Source: Hemileia vastatrix
Lineage: Eukaryota; Basidiomycota; Pucciniomycetes; Pucciniales; Zaghouaniaceae
Reading direction: 5' to 3'
DNA length: 64,000 nucleotides
Assembly (NCBI GenBank): GCA_030280995.1
Contig: JASXTE010000002.1
Location: 8,386,183 to 8,450,182 of the forward strand
This document shows, piece after piece, positions 44,900 through 56,296 of the stretch. Both the position numbers and the translations under genes were made by a program. Numbering within the stretch: position 1 is the first letter of the stretch; the number at the start of each line of letters is the position of its first letter. The notes beneath the pieces are model-generated. The model searched no databases, was not told the DNA's origin, and saw only the letters and a list, made by a program, of their open reading frames with translations.

Positions 44900-44904
44900 A
44901 AAAC
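44900..44904. repeat. Target-site duplication AAAAC, right of C2
   Basis: Matches 22263-22267; the SNF2 frame resumes immediately after it. Confidence 0.9.
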
Positions 44905-46278
44905 GCATCAGATTCAAGCTATAAATTTTGTGATAGAAAATGAAAATAAATTATCTAAAAATTTAGAAAACCTGTGGAGGCATGCAGACAGAGGCTGGCT
45001 GAGAGTAGATTCTAATAATTATTATGAAAATTTTTTGAAGAAGAGTTGTCCTTGCAGGAATTGGTTCAATTCTAGCTGATGATATGGGCTTGGGAAAGAC
45101 CCTCTCAACTCTTGGCCTAATTACTGCAAGTCAAAGTGAAGCCAGAAAATTCCAACTCTTGTGTGGTGGACAAAAGAGAGATAGGACATCAGCAACTCTC
45201 ATCATTTTCCCAATTTCAACATTATCAAACTGGGTCAATGAAATAAGAATTCACTTTGAAGATAATGCACTAATTTTCAAGGTTCTTTTTGGGAAGGATT
45301 CAAAGAAAATTAATCTTGAGGAGCTTCAGAACCAACTAGTTTTTTTGACTACCTATGAGACAGAAAGTCCATCTTCTTCAAAGAAAACTCCTTAACCTAT
45401 TCTTCCAGTAACTCATAAACTCATTTGGTAAAGAATAGTTTTATATGAGGCTCAGTAAGCATTCATTTGAACTACTAAAATTTTTGAATATTTTAGTTTA
45501 AAAGCTGATGAAATTTTTAAAATAATTTAAAAGTTTAATCAAGAATCCCTAGATTCACAAGAATCAGAATATATAGGCCTTGGAGGCTGAGTATCAACTA
45601 TGCTTGTCAGGGACACCACTTCAGAACCGGACAACTGATCTTCAAAGCCTTATATCAATCCTCAGAATTGAAAGATGGCAAGAAAACTAGTTGCGGATTA
45701 ATTTCCTTATGAATGGCTTAAACAGAGGAAGCCCTAGCTCAATAAAATCAATAAATACTCTCATGAATGTCATATGCCTGTGGAGGACTAGAGAAGAAAT
45801 CTTATTTCTTCCTCAAAAAATTGAGCAAGGAATATCTGTAGAATTATGAGAACATTGGCACTCAAAACATATGAAGCTTCAAGAACGTTTTTCTGAGTAT
45901 TATGGGCCTTCTTGAAACACCAACCTCCCTTTGAAATCAGCTGAGTTTCTCCAAGAACTGTCAATTTTATGGTAATTTTGTAACCATCCTGTCTACAAAA
46001 ACCCAGATCAACATCCAAAATTTACTTTCACATGGAAACATTCAGGAAAGATTATACATCTAATCAGTCATTTAGAAATTTTCTTAAGGGGAGAAAGGGG
46101 GATAATTTGTCCTAAGGCTGTTATATTTTCAGAATATGTGGACTTTTCGGAATAGTAACTATAATTCTATTAATTATCTCAATAACTTATTTTTAGCTTA
46201 AAAGACATTTCAATATTCTATCCATTGAAACATTATAAAAAAGGCTTTAGATGACTATGGAATTAGCTACACAGAGCT
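44905..46278 (+). pseudogene. SNF2-family helicase pseudogene, ATPase core
   Basis: Continues from 22267: HQIQAINFVIE, LWRHADRGW, then after a one-base shift ILADDMGLGKTLSTLGLI (Walker A, about 45075-45120), LIIFPISTLSNWVNEI (motif Ia), FLTTYE, a decayed motif II (RIVLYEAQ for DEAH, near 45435), motif III CLSGTPLQNRTTDLQSL (about 45600), a WRTREEILFLPQK segment, and KAVIFSEYVDF (start of the second helicase lobe, about 46105), followed by a likely intron (46155-46199). The order of motifs fits Rad5/Rad16/HLTF-type ATPases in nuclear DNA repair or chromatin work. Many stops. The E1 LTR truncates it at 46278; the remaining C-terminus was not found. Confidence 0.85.
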
Positions 46279-47453
46279 TGTAAGTGTATCTAGTATATAA
46301 GTATGATTTAATAGTACTTATTAATGGTCCTACTACTTATTAATAATTATTAAGTGATGAAACCTCAGGGGAAGACTAATAAAATAGTTATACTCAAATA
46401 AAACTCACAATACTTGGATTTAAATGTATGCTAGTGGTGGAAAATAGATGAATATAATATAGTTATAGCTTATATAAAGATAATATCAATTTAAAAAGGC
46501 TTTCTAATATATTTCTATATGATAATAATTGTGTTATAATGTTTATTTGAATTGTAGTAAGTAAGTTATGTCTAATAACCGTCCAAATCCTCCCTTACTT
46601 ATACCAAAATCCACTGGAGTGCACAGACCTTCAATGCAGATTATGACACTGCTATATCCGGCAATTACAGCACTATGAGGGCCCATCACCTCCCCATGGC
46701 GTCCACTTCAAGAAGATTCATCACCCAGACCTCCAGTGAGGACCCTCCATCACAATTAATGATAACACAGACCCATACCATAAAAAGAAAATCCAGATAA
46801 AAGCGGATACCATAAAGAAACAGGTAAAATAACTCGTCCAAAAAGAATATAATGAAACCCAAAGCAAATAAAGGAAACAAATAAAATTTCCAAGCCCCCA
46901 TTAACATCTCCAAGCATCCATATTAACCCAGAAATGACCTCCCAACCCATAAATCGGTGAATATCAATCCAAGGAAGCAGATTAAGTTGTCCAAACTGAG
47001 TGTATGCACCTTAAATAGATGTCTATGCTTCTGTAGGCATTGTTAGTCCACTGGATACGTCCATATAACATTAAATAAGCAAAAAAACAAAGGTTATAGT
47101 CTATTAAGAGGCTAAAACCCACTTATATACCTAAATATACATAATATACTTCATATTTCACTGAATATGAGATTTATGTATACATATAAGCTTATGTATG
47201 TCAATAATTACTTAGTATCACATAAGATAAGTATATTATGACTCCATTAACACCTTAATAAGTATTATTAGGCTATGGATAAGCTATTTAAACGACTATA
47301 ATTTATATAATAGAGTAATAATTATATATATATGTAATATAATCATATATATGATTATTTTAACCTTATTTTTAAGATATAAGCTTAATGTACTCAAGGT
47401 TATCTTATTTTAAGTATAAGAAATACTCAGTCCTAAGGATATTTAGGCTGACA
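46279..47453 (-). repeat. 3' LTR of E1 (LTR-F)
   Basis: 1,175 bp; plus strand TGTAAGTGTATC...TTAGGCTGACA. The same LTR occurs as a solo copy of exactly the same length, inverted, at 53832-55006. A purine tract (minus strand AGGTGAGGGAG) adjoins it on the pol side. Confidence 0.88.
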
Positions 47454-47586
47454 CTCCCTCACCTAAAAAAAACAATAAAAAAATGTTAAGACATTTTAAT
47501 TAAAAGTCAGGAGTGTATAGAAAATTTTTTAAATTTTCTATAATACATATACCAAATAAACCGTATTATTTTGATTTAAATTTTTT

Positions 47587-50500
47587 CTAGAGATTTTTAA
47601 GATCAGAGATTTCATTTTCTGGAATCCACTGGTCATATTCACTTGATTTACTTTTAAATCTTAATAGATACCTAACTACCTTTTCTTTAGTAAGGTGTCT
47701 CTTTTTAAGTATCTTTTCGATTTCTGCCTTTTCAACTATTCCTTCAGGTTGCTGTTTATGCCTTCCTGATCTTCTTGGAAATAGAGCAGTATAATTAGAA
47801 TGGTATGGTTTTATAAGAGAAATAGGAAATACTGGATGTTTTCTATCATATGGTGCATATAGAATAACCTCAACAGCATTGTTACCAAGCATCTTTTTAA
47901 CTACAAATGGTCCAATGAATGGATCCTTCAATTTAACATTACCATTTAAATTGAAATGTAGTGTAGAAATAAGGACTTCATCACCCTCTTTGAACATTTG
48001 TTCTTTATGGGATTTATCTTATCTTTTCTTCTCATACTCAAACACCTTATTTATACATTCTAGAGCATGTTTTCTGCATAATTCTTGCATCTGAAGAAAA
48101 GATTTAGTACATGGATGGATATCCAATCTAGGTAATTTATTAAGAGTTTTAGCAGGGATATTTGGTACATAACTGAACCATAACTCAAATGGCTTTTTGC
48201 CAGTGACAGAATGTACTGTACAATTGTATGCAAATTCTAAACCTGGAATAAGGGTTACTCAATTATGCATGAATTTGTCCTTGTCTTTAAAGTTAAGACC
48301 AAAAGCACAATATCTTCTTATCATATCTTCTAAAGTTTGTATCATTCTTTCTGCTAGCCCATCAGTTTGTGGATGGTGTGCTGTAGAAAGTTTTAACTGA
48401 CACCCTGAAACATCCATAAGTGATGTCCAGAACTCAGAATTAATTTTAGGATCTCTGTCAGAAACTATTGCTTTGGGGAAACCTGCTTTATTTAACATTT
48501 GTGTCCACCATAAAAAAGCTAAGTCCTTTGCAGAAACCTCTTTGTGGGTAGGAATACATCTACACATCTTTGTAAATCTATCTACTATTACCCAGAAGGA
48601 GTTATAACTCTTATTCCCTGCTATTGGCAAACCTGTTACAAAGTCCATGTTAATGATTTCCCATGGAGCTTTTGTTTGCTCAATTTGTTGTAATAAACCA
48701 GCTCTTTTTCCTGTTAATCTTTTAGATTTTTGACAAGAATCACATGTCTCAACATATATTTGAACATCCTCAGACATGTTAATCCACCAAGCTGTGTTTT
48801 TTACTCTGGTTAATGTTTTATGGTAGTCAAAATGACCTGCTAATATATCATCATGACATATACTTAACATTAACTCCTTCATTGAAGTGGAAATTACAAT
48901 TACATTACTTAATTTTTTCCTGTAATATATAAAACCATCCTCAATTGAAAATTTTCCTTTTTCTAATGCCTCTTTATACTTATTTGGTAATGTTTTTATT
49001 AAAAAATTCATTGAAGCATTAGATGGATCATTTAATATTGCGGTGAGTTCACTCAAGTCAGGATCTGGAGCATACATATCAAGAATTGATTGCATAAATT
49101 CATCCTCAAGATCTACAATATAAATTCCATAAATGTTAATAATTTCTGTTTCAGGAACATAAGCAGGATTATCATTATTATTAGGCAGAGGTACTCTAGA
49201 TAACAAATCTACATTAGAGTGTAAGGTTCCTGCTCTATGTGTAATAGTCATCCGTCCTCTGTATTCTTGTAAAGCTAATTGCAATCTAAACATGTGTCTA
49301 TTTAGAGTTTTCATGTTTAAGAGTTACTTAACTGCACTACAGTTAGTTATTAACTCAAATTTTTGGTCTTCAAGGTAATAATGTAGCTTCTCAAGAGCCC
49401 ATACTACTGCCAAACATTCAAGTTGAGTAGCACCATATTTCAATTCACTACTTCTTAGAGTATGGGAAATATAGCAAATTACTACTTCTGACATTTTTCC
49501 TTCAATAAGTTGTTTTTGATGCAAAGCAGTACCCAGACCAATAAAACTTGCATCTGTATATAATAAAAAAGGCAATTGGAAATCTGGTAGTCCCAAGATA
49601 GGAGCTGTCATTAAACATTCTTTCAACTTATCAAAAGCCTGTTGTCTTTCATTATTCAAAATGAAAGCTTCTGGTTTCTTTATCAGTGTGGTCAATGGTG
49701 CAGCAATTAATTGGTAGTTTTTTATATATTGTCTATAATAACCACACATACCAAGAAAAGATTGTACATCCTTTACATTTTGAAGAATGCTAATATTCTT
49801 TATTGCAGCCATCTTATTTTGGTCTACACATATTTGTAAGCCAGATACAATATGAACAAGCACTTTTAAAGATTCAAACCTAAATTTACATTTTTTCAAT
49901 GCAAGGGTCACTTTTATTTCATCCATTTTCTGAAATACCTTCTTTAAATGGATTAATTTTTCATCATATGTCTTAGAGCACACTAAGATGTCATCAATGT
50001 ATACCATTAACCATCCATCAATCATTTCATTATGAAATTTTATACCCATTAACTTCTGAAATACTGATGGTGCATTTTTTGGTCCGAATGGCATCCTGAC
50101 ATATTTATAAATTCCCATGTGTGTTGTTATCAACAAAAAGTTCTCTGAATTCTTTTCAACAGGAATTTTATGGTACCCTTTATTTCCATCTAAGCAACTT
50201 ATATACTTAGCACCTGTAAAGGTAGCATGTATAGAGGCAATATTTGGCAAGGGATAAATATCATCTACAGTAAATATATTTAATGCTCTATAATCACATT
50301 ACAGTCTTGCTTTATCTTGTTCATAAGAAATAAGCACTGGTGATATTACACAATATTTTGGTGTAGTTTCAACCTTTTCAAGAATTTTCATTTTTAATAA
50401 CATCTTAATATTATCCTCTATGTCTTTCCTCTTCATTGGTGAAGCAGGGTATGGTTTCTTTTTAAGACTAGCAGGAGTATTATGCATATCACAGGTTAAC

Positions 50501-50770
50501 ATATCTTCATTTCATGATCTTTTACAAGGACAAGTTCATTTTTACCATGTGAAAAAGCCATTGGAAATGCTTTAATTAAGTCCAAAATATTATTCTTCTC
50601 AGCTTCACTTATCTGAGTGCCAAATAATGCTTTTGAAATTTCTGTTTCCAGAAGATCCATCTCATTGGATTCTCTTCCTTTGCACAGAATATTTGTTACT
50701 GACTCAATGTGTAAAACTGTCTTAACAGAATTTATTTTTAAATTTCATTTTACCATTCATATCAATATTT
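47587..50770 (-). pseudogene. E1 Pol: RT, RNase H, integrase, chromodomain
   Basis: From 50502 downward: KKKPYPASPMKRKDIEDN, a TAA/TAG-broken junction, RT (50250-49324) with intact YIDDILVCSK and MPFGPKNAPSVFQ, RNase H (TDASFIGLGTALHQ), integrase (49314-48259) with HDDILAGHF..CDSCQKSK and MDFV, SDRDPK, HHPQTDGLAER, then a GPF-type segment and a chromodomain (IEKILKKRHLTKEKVVRYLL) at 47997-47587. Only a few stops interrupt it. Catalytic residues of RT and integrase are kept. Confidence 0.9.
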
Positions 50771-50786
50771 TTTTTGGAAAAAAGTG

Positions 50787-51868
50787 TCCAGCACAAGTTT
50801 GGCCAAACTTGTGCTGGAATCTTTTATTAGAAAAGCCTCACTTCTCTTAAAAAAACATGCACCTTACCAAATTCAAATTAGAAAAGTTTCAAGCATAAGT
50901 TCAGCCAAACTTGTGTTGGACACTTTGGTCATGGACAGTAACTTATTTCTTCAAGGAATTTAAATAAAAATAGGCTATAACACAAAGATATTTGATGGCA
51001 TCATTTTTTTTTTTTGGTAAAAGTGTCCAGCACAAATTTAGCCGAACTTGTGCTGGAAACTTTTATGAGGAACACCTCATTTCTCTTAAAAAAACATACA
51101 CCTTATCAACTTCAAATTAGAAAAGTGTCCAGCACAAGTTTGGCCAAACTTGTTCTGGACACTTTGGCCAAGACAAGTGACTAAAAATTGCAATGAAAAC
51201 CAAAAAAATAGCCCATATAATTAAGATAATTGATGGAATCAAATTGTTTTTTGGTAAAAGTGTCCAGCACAAGTTTGGCTGAACTTATGCTGGAAACTTT
51301 TCTAATTTGAAGCTGGTAAGGTGCATAATTTTTTAAGAGAAGTGAGGTGTTCCTCATAAAAGTGTCCAGCACCCGAACTTGTGCTGGACACTTTGGCCAA
51401 GAAAAGTGACTAAAAATTGCAAGGAAAACCAAAAAAAATAGCCCATATAATTAAGATAATTGATGGCATCAAAATATTTTTTGGTAAATATGTCCAGCAC
51501 AAGCTCGGCCAAACATATGCTGGACACTTTTCTAATTTGAAGTTTATAAGGTGCAATTTTTTTTAAGAGAAGGGAGGCTTTTCTCATAAAAGATTCCAGC
51601 GCAAGTTTGTCCAAACTTGTGCTGGACACTTTTTCCAAAAAAAATATTGATTACATCAATTAACTTCATTTTATAGCCTATTGATTTTTGGTTTTCCTTG
51701 CAACTTTTAGTCACTTGTCTTGGCCAAAGTGTCCATCACAAGTTCGGCTGAACTTGTGCTGGACACATTTCAAATATGAATTTGGTAAGGTGCATGTTTA
51801 TTTAAGAGAAGTGAGGTGTTCCTCATAAAAGTGTCCAACAAATGTTTGGCCAAACTTGTGCTGGACAC
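50787..51868. repeat. Array of ten 38-bp palindromes with alternating spacers
   Basis: Half-site GTGTCCAGCACAAGTTTGG followed by its own reverse complement, at about 50787, 50887, 51023, 51125, 51260, 51362, 51490, 51593, 51729 and 51831. Two spacer types alternate: S1 (~65 bp, with TAAGAGAAGTGAGG) and S2 (~100 bp, with AAGTGACTAAAAATTGCAA). Both spacers occur in both orientations. No coding capacity. The array replaces E1 upstream of pol. Confidence 0.9.
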
Positions 51869-52336
51869 TTTACTCAAAAAAATTTGATGGAATCAATTTT
51901 CTACATATCTGTTACCATTTTCTTTAGGTAAAGAGGGAAACCGTTAGCTATTTGTACTTATTTTGAGTATATAATGAGTAGTTGATATTTCCATTTTAAG
52001 ATAAAAGAGTACAATATTTTTTGCAATTACTAGAAATTTATTTTACTCAATATTTCTAAGATATTGGTTATAATTTTCATAACACCTATTCCTAATTTTG
52101 CTTTTTGATTTGATTATTTTTTTAGTCCTGATTTAAAGGCTTTTGCTATTTTATCAACCAAGCTTTACATCAATGTAAAAATTACTCTGATTAATCCTGC
52201 TAAATTTTTTTTGACTGTTCCTATTCAATAATAGCTCAATTTAGAGGCATATATCCAGTTACTTTTTTCTTTTTCAACTTAGTTATATCAGTAGAACATG
52301 TTCATAAATTGCTATTTAATGATGTTTACAATACGG
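51869..52336. other. AT-rich stretch without a recognised feature
   Basis: About 470 bp between the palindrome array and an LTR. Nothing recognised on either strand. Confidence 0.5.
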
Positions 52337-53150
52337 TGTAGACAATCCTATAGTGCTAGCTATAGGCCTTGACCAAGGGAGTTGGAGAAAAACCAGAAAG
52401 TATAACCCCTGTCCCTTTAGAAAAACAAGTGAGATTTACCTGTTGCAGAAAATTGGAGATCTGTTTGCTAGAACCTCTAATTAAACACTATTGACCTCTT
52501 TAAAAGTGAAGATAATAGTCCCAGACAGACTGCCAGAAAGAGTTGAAATGAACAATAATATATTCCAACAAAAAACTAGCCAATGAGACAGTGAGGAACA
52601 AAGAGGAGATCAGTAAAGTGATAAGATGATTCCCTAAAAATCTTCCCACACACACATCATACAGCCAGTGCACAGACCATCCTGACCAATTTTCCAGCCA
52701 AAATCCAGCTTTCCCAGCCTTTTTCATGCATAAAGGTGCATTTTAGCGCCTCCCCAGTGCCCAGGCGGGCGGGCCGCCCGACATCAGAGGTGCCGCCTGA
52801 AGCGGGCAGGCCGCTTCTAGGCCCTAAAACACCCATACAACCCATAAAAACCCTAAAAACGCTAAAAACCCATAACTTCACAAATACCCCCAAAAATGCA
52901 CTCCAAAGGCCTACCCAGGTTTGGATCACCACAACGGAACCTTGTACAAATCTGTAAAATACTTTTAAAAAACTGTGACTTTGGTACTTGGTTATTGGAT
53001 CTTATAAGGAAATAACTTCAAATAATTTTATACTTTATTCATATTCTAAGATTCTTAAGTGTTTCTATTTCTGATTTATTATATAAATTTAACTTAAACT
53101 AAGTTTAGACTAGGTTTGTTCCAGGGGGTGCCAGCGCAGCCCAAACATGC
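52337..53150 (-). repeat. LTR related to family B, minus orientation
   Basis: Begins TGTAGACAATCCTATAG, the reverse complement of the LTR-B end, and shares GCCTTGACCAAGGGAGTTGG and the GC-rich block (GGCGGGCGGGCCGCCCG, 52763-52815) with it. The outer half is strongly diverged, so the right end (near GCTCCTATCA, 53150) is a guess. No flanking duplication or internal region seen; treated as a solo or relic LTR. Confidence 0.65.
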
Positions 53151-53770
53151 TCCTATCATAGAATAATTTTTTTTTAAAATAATTTTATATAATACTATTT
53201 AGTGTTAAATTTTTTTATCCCCTTTTTTTAAATTATCTTCTTCCTTTGTTTTTGTCCCCTATTTTTTATAACACATAAAGTTTCCAGAATTTACAATAAT
53301 ATATCCCTTTGTCATATTGCATGATGTCAATATTTACAAATTAATTTATTTATTTAAATTAGTTAAACTTACATTCTCAACTATTTACCCCTTGTGATTT
53401 TCAAATTGTAAATTGGACATTTTCTTTGTTTGTCATACTTTAAAGCCCCCAATGTTTATGTCTTGTTACTTCCCTTTCCCTATTAACCCCATTATTATCA
53501 TCAGAATATTTTCCAATATGCTTGCTAGCTTGATCCCATTGTAAAAGAACCCCTATTAAAAACCTGCTTCTGGTAATATATAAACCCTCTTGTTTTGTAC
53601 CACATTTCTCAATTCATTTATTTCTCTCAATTTTACTACTATTATCTTTTGGTTATCACATTTATCTGTGTTAGTACTGATTGAAAATACAAATAGTAAT
53701 ATATATTTTTTATCTCTTTATTACCTTGATATAAGAGTTTTTTATTTCATTCAAGTAATAAGTCATTAAA
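53151..53770. other. Possible promoter region of a small host gene
   Basis: AT-rich, no coding signal. A TATATAAA at 53577-53584 followed by C/T-rich sequence precedes the ATG at 53771 by ~190 bp. Confidence 0.35.
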
Positions 53771-53826
53771 ATGCCTTGTGATAAACTGACACCTCCTTTA
53801 TGTAAGTTCTATTGCTTTATCTCTTA

Positions 53827-53831
53827 TATCT
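53827..53831. repeat. Target-site duplication TATCT, left
   Basis: TATCT repeated at 55007-55011, flanking the solo LTR-F. Confidence 0.85.
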
Positions 53832-55006
53832 TTTCAGCCTAGATATCCCTAAGACTGAGTATTTCTTATACTTAAAATAAGATAACCTTAAGTACATTAA
53901 GCTTATATCTTAAAAAAAGGTTAAAACAATAATATATATGATTATATTACATATATATATAATTATTACTCTATTATACAAATTATAATAGTTTAAATAG
54001 CTTATCCATAGCCTAATAATAATTATTAAGGTGTTAATGGAGTCATAATATACTTATCTTAAGTGATATTAAGTAATTATTGACATACATAAGCTTATAT
54101 GTACACATAAATCTCATATTCAGTGAAATATGCAGTATATTATGTATATATAGGTATAAAAGTGGGTTTTAGCCTCTTAATAGCCTATAAACTTTATTTT
54201 TCTGCTTATTTTAGGTCATATGGATGTAGCCAGTGGACTCACAACGCCTACAGAAGCATAAACATCTATTTCAGGCGCATACACTCAGTCTGGACAACTT
54301 AATCTGCTTCCCTGGATGGATATTCACAGATTTATGGGTTGGGAGGTTGTTGATGGGTTAATATGGATGCTTGGAGATGTTATTGGGTGCTTGGAAAGTT
54401 CATTTTTTTCCTTTATATGCTTTGGGTTTCATTATATTCTCTTTGGACGAGTTATTTTACCTGTTTCTTTATGGTATCCGCTTTTATCTGGATTTTCATT
54501 TTATGGTATGGGTCTGTGTTATCATTAATTGTGATGGAGGGTCCTCACTGGAGGTCTGGGTGATGAATCTTCTTGAAGTGGATGCCATGGGGAGGTGATG
54601 GGCCCTCACAGTGCTGTAATTTCCAGGGATAGCAGTGACATCATATGGATTGAAGGTCTGTGCACTCCAGTGAATTTTGGTATAAGTAAGGGAGGATTTT
54701 GACGGTTATTAGACATAACTTACTTACTACAATTCAAAAAAACATTATAATACAATTATTATTATTCAAAGATATATTATAAATCCATTATAAATTGATA
54801 TTATCTTTATATAAGCTATAACTATATTATATTCATCTATTTTCCACCACTAGCACGCATTTAAATCCAAGTATTGTGAGTTTTATATGAGTATAACTAT
54901 TTTATTAGTCTTCTACTGGGGTTTAATCACTAAATCATTTATCAATAAGTAGTAGGACCATAAATAAATACTATTATATCATACTTAAATACTAGATACA
55001 CTGACA
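53832..55006 (+). repeat. Solo LTR-F, plus orientation
   Basis: 1,175 bp, inverted relative to the E1 LTR, with a perfect TATCT duplication. First bases TTTCAGCC show the TG start mutated to TT; it ends CACTGACA. Being flanked by its own duplication, it is an independent insertion reduced to one LTR, not an arm of a large inverted repeat with E1. Confidence 0.9.
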
Positions 55007-55011
55007 TATCT
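55007..55011. repeat. Target-site duplication TATCT, right
   Basis: Partner of 53827-53831. Confidence 0.85.
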
Positions 55012-55445
55012 TCTTAGACTAAATTTTTTTTTCCATTAATATATATGATATATTACCACCAAGTAGTTTTTTGAAAAAATCTGATCAGCATCCTCGATTC
55101 AAATCCTTCAAACTCAAGAAACAACCACCTCTAGGCATGTCTCCAAACCCCACTTCTCTTGCCAACAAAAGTACTGAAATTACCCTATCTCAATATGGAA
55201 AGATACTTGAATTTGCTAAAGGCAAAACTGAAAAGCTACTGTCAACTCTTAGCAAGTAGCCTTTGCCATCTTATATTTCAAATGCCTACAACAATGTTCT
55301 TGAATACATTGATGGCCTAGAAAAATTTATGTAATTATTTTATATTAAATTCTTTAAACTCATTAGGATAGATTATTAACCCTTTTTCTTTAAAACTTAT
55401 TTAAATTCAGCTTATGAAAAAGGTATCATTCCTCCTGATGATATC

Positions 55446-56258
55446 TGTCAAGGTACACTTTTAGTCTAGAAGATTTGGTACGTAGTTCTACGAGGATTTA
55501 AAAGGCTTAAATGGATTTTCAACAAATTTGTACGTATTTCTTAATTCAGAGATGAATGTTTTACTCAATAACAGAGGTAGGATTAAAATATTAATATAAT
55601 TTATAACTTAGAATTACGCTATTGTAAGTACTAATGATATAGAATATAAGAATAAGTGTTTATTTGGTTATTGTTGTAATAAAATGGTTTGGTAAGATAG
55701 AATGACCAAAAGACAACAAAAAAAGAGGCCTTTTATAGGCAAAGGAGAGACAAAGCACAGAAATCAAATTCTAAAAACAGTAGGGAAAAAGAGAGAAAAA
55801 GAACATTCCAGAAAGAGTATTTCAAATAATAAAGTTATTCCAAAAAGAAGGCGTCAAAAAAGATGTATTTACAGAGTATGTCAGAAATACATCAATATTT
55901 TTAATATTTACTGTAAATGTCAATTCCAAATAAGAAATTTGATTTATTTGTATATATTTAATATTATTTGAATATTTAAATCTTATTTTATCTTTGTATT
56001 TAAATATAAAGTTTTATTTTTCCCAACCTGTCAATTGAGCACGGTGTTAGAGAAAATATAAGGGACAAAATTATAATTATAATTTTACTTATTTATTTAA
56101 TTAATTAATTTAATTTTAACATTCTGTAACTAGTTAATTTATAACTAATGTTAATGTAACTAAATGATAATTAAATAATAATTAAAGATGATAAGGTGCG
56201 GCTTCATCCAGTAAATAATTCCTTATTTCACTGGGTAAGTCCAGTAGCCTGGCTGACA
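55446..56258 (-). repeat. 3' LTR of E2 (LTR-E)
   Basis: 813 bp; plus strand TGTCAAGGTACAC...CCTGGCTGACA. Inner end shares GGCTGACA|CTCCCT with the E1 LTR. Confidence 0.92.
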
Positions 56259-56272
56259 CTCCCTTACTCTAA
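56259..56272 (-). other. Polypurine tract of E2
   Basis: Minus strand AGAGTAAGGGAGTG directly before the LTR; E1 has the equivalent AGGTGAGGGAGTG. Confidence 0.7.
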
Positions 56273-56296
56273 AAAAAATAATAATAATAAAAAATG

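Larger units (their letters stand above)
46279..50770 (-). mobile_element. E1: 5'-truncated Ty3/gypsy chromovirus
   Basis: Minus-strand element with 3' LTR (46279-47453) and most of pol (47587-50770). It stops near 50770 at the palindrome array; gag, leader and 5' LTR are missing. It inserted into the SNF2 relic (flank GAGCT). Pol is clearly homologous to E2, but the LTRs differ in length and sequence, so E1 and E2 are sister subfamilies. Confidence 0.85.
53771..55445 (+). pseudogene. Small broken host-like gene split by a solo LTR and by E2
   Basis: Candidate first exon ATG 53771 (MPCDKLTPPL) followed by GTAAGT at 53802; the solo LTR-F lies 25 bp into that intron. After it, 55071-55259 encodes KKSDQHPRFKSFKLKKQPPL..LSQYGKILEFAKGKTEKLLST, then TAG. 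The same frame reads on (ISNAYNNVLEYIDGLEKF), then a likely intron (55332-55410, GTAATT...TTCAG) and AYEKGIIPPDDI up to the E2 LTR. I do not recognise the family. Splice phase between the first two exons does not fit without an indel, so the model is tentative. Confidence 0.4.

Noticed and set aside
21747..46278. SNF2 helicase as cargo captured by C2
   Set aside because: The helicase lies outside the C2 LTRs on both sides and is rejoined in frame by removing C2 with its target duplication.
46686..46913. 75-residue hydrophobic ORF in LTR-F, also present at 54371-54598
   Set aside because: The ORF survives in both diverged copies but has no recognisable motif or start context. Two copies cannot separate selection from chance.
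50787..51868. CRISPR-like repeat array
   Set aside because: The repeats are palindromes and the spacers are copies of only two sequences. The surroundings are eukaryotic, with no cas genes.
46279..55006. A giant terminal-inverted-repeat transposon bounded by the inverted 1,175-bp repeats
   Set aside because: The right copy has its own perfect TATCT duplication, and the left copy is joined to E1 pol by a purine tract. They are an independent solo LTR and an E1 LTR.
55702..55971. 89-residue basic ORF in LTR-E, repeated at 63637-63906
   Set aside because: It is duplicated only because it lies in both LTRs. No family resemblance, and the two copies are too similar to test for selection.
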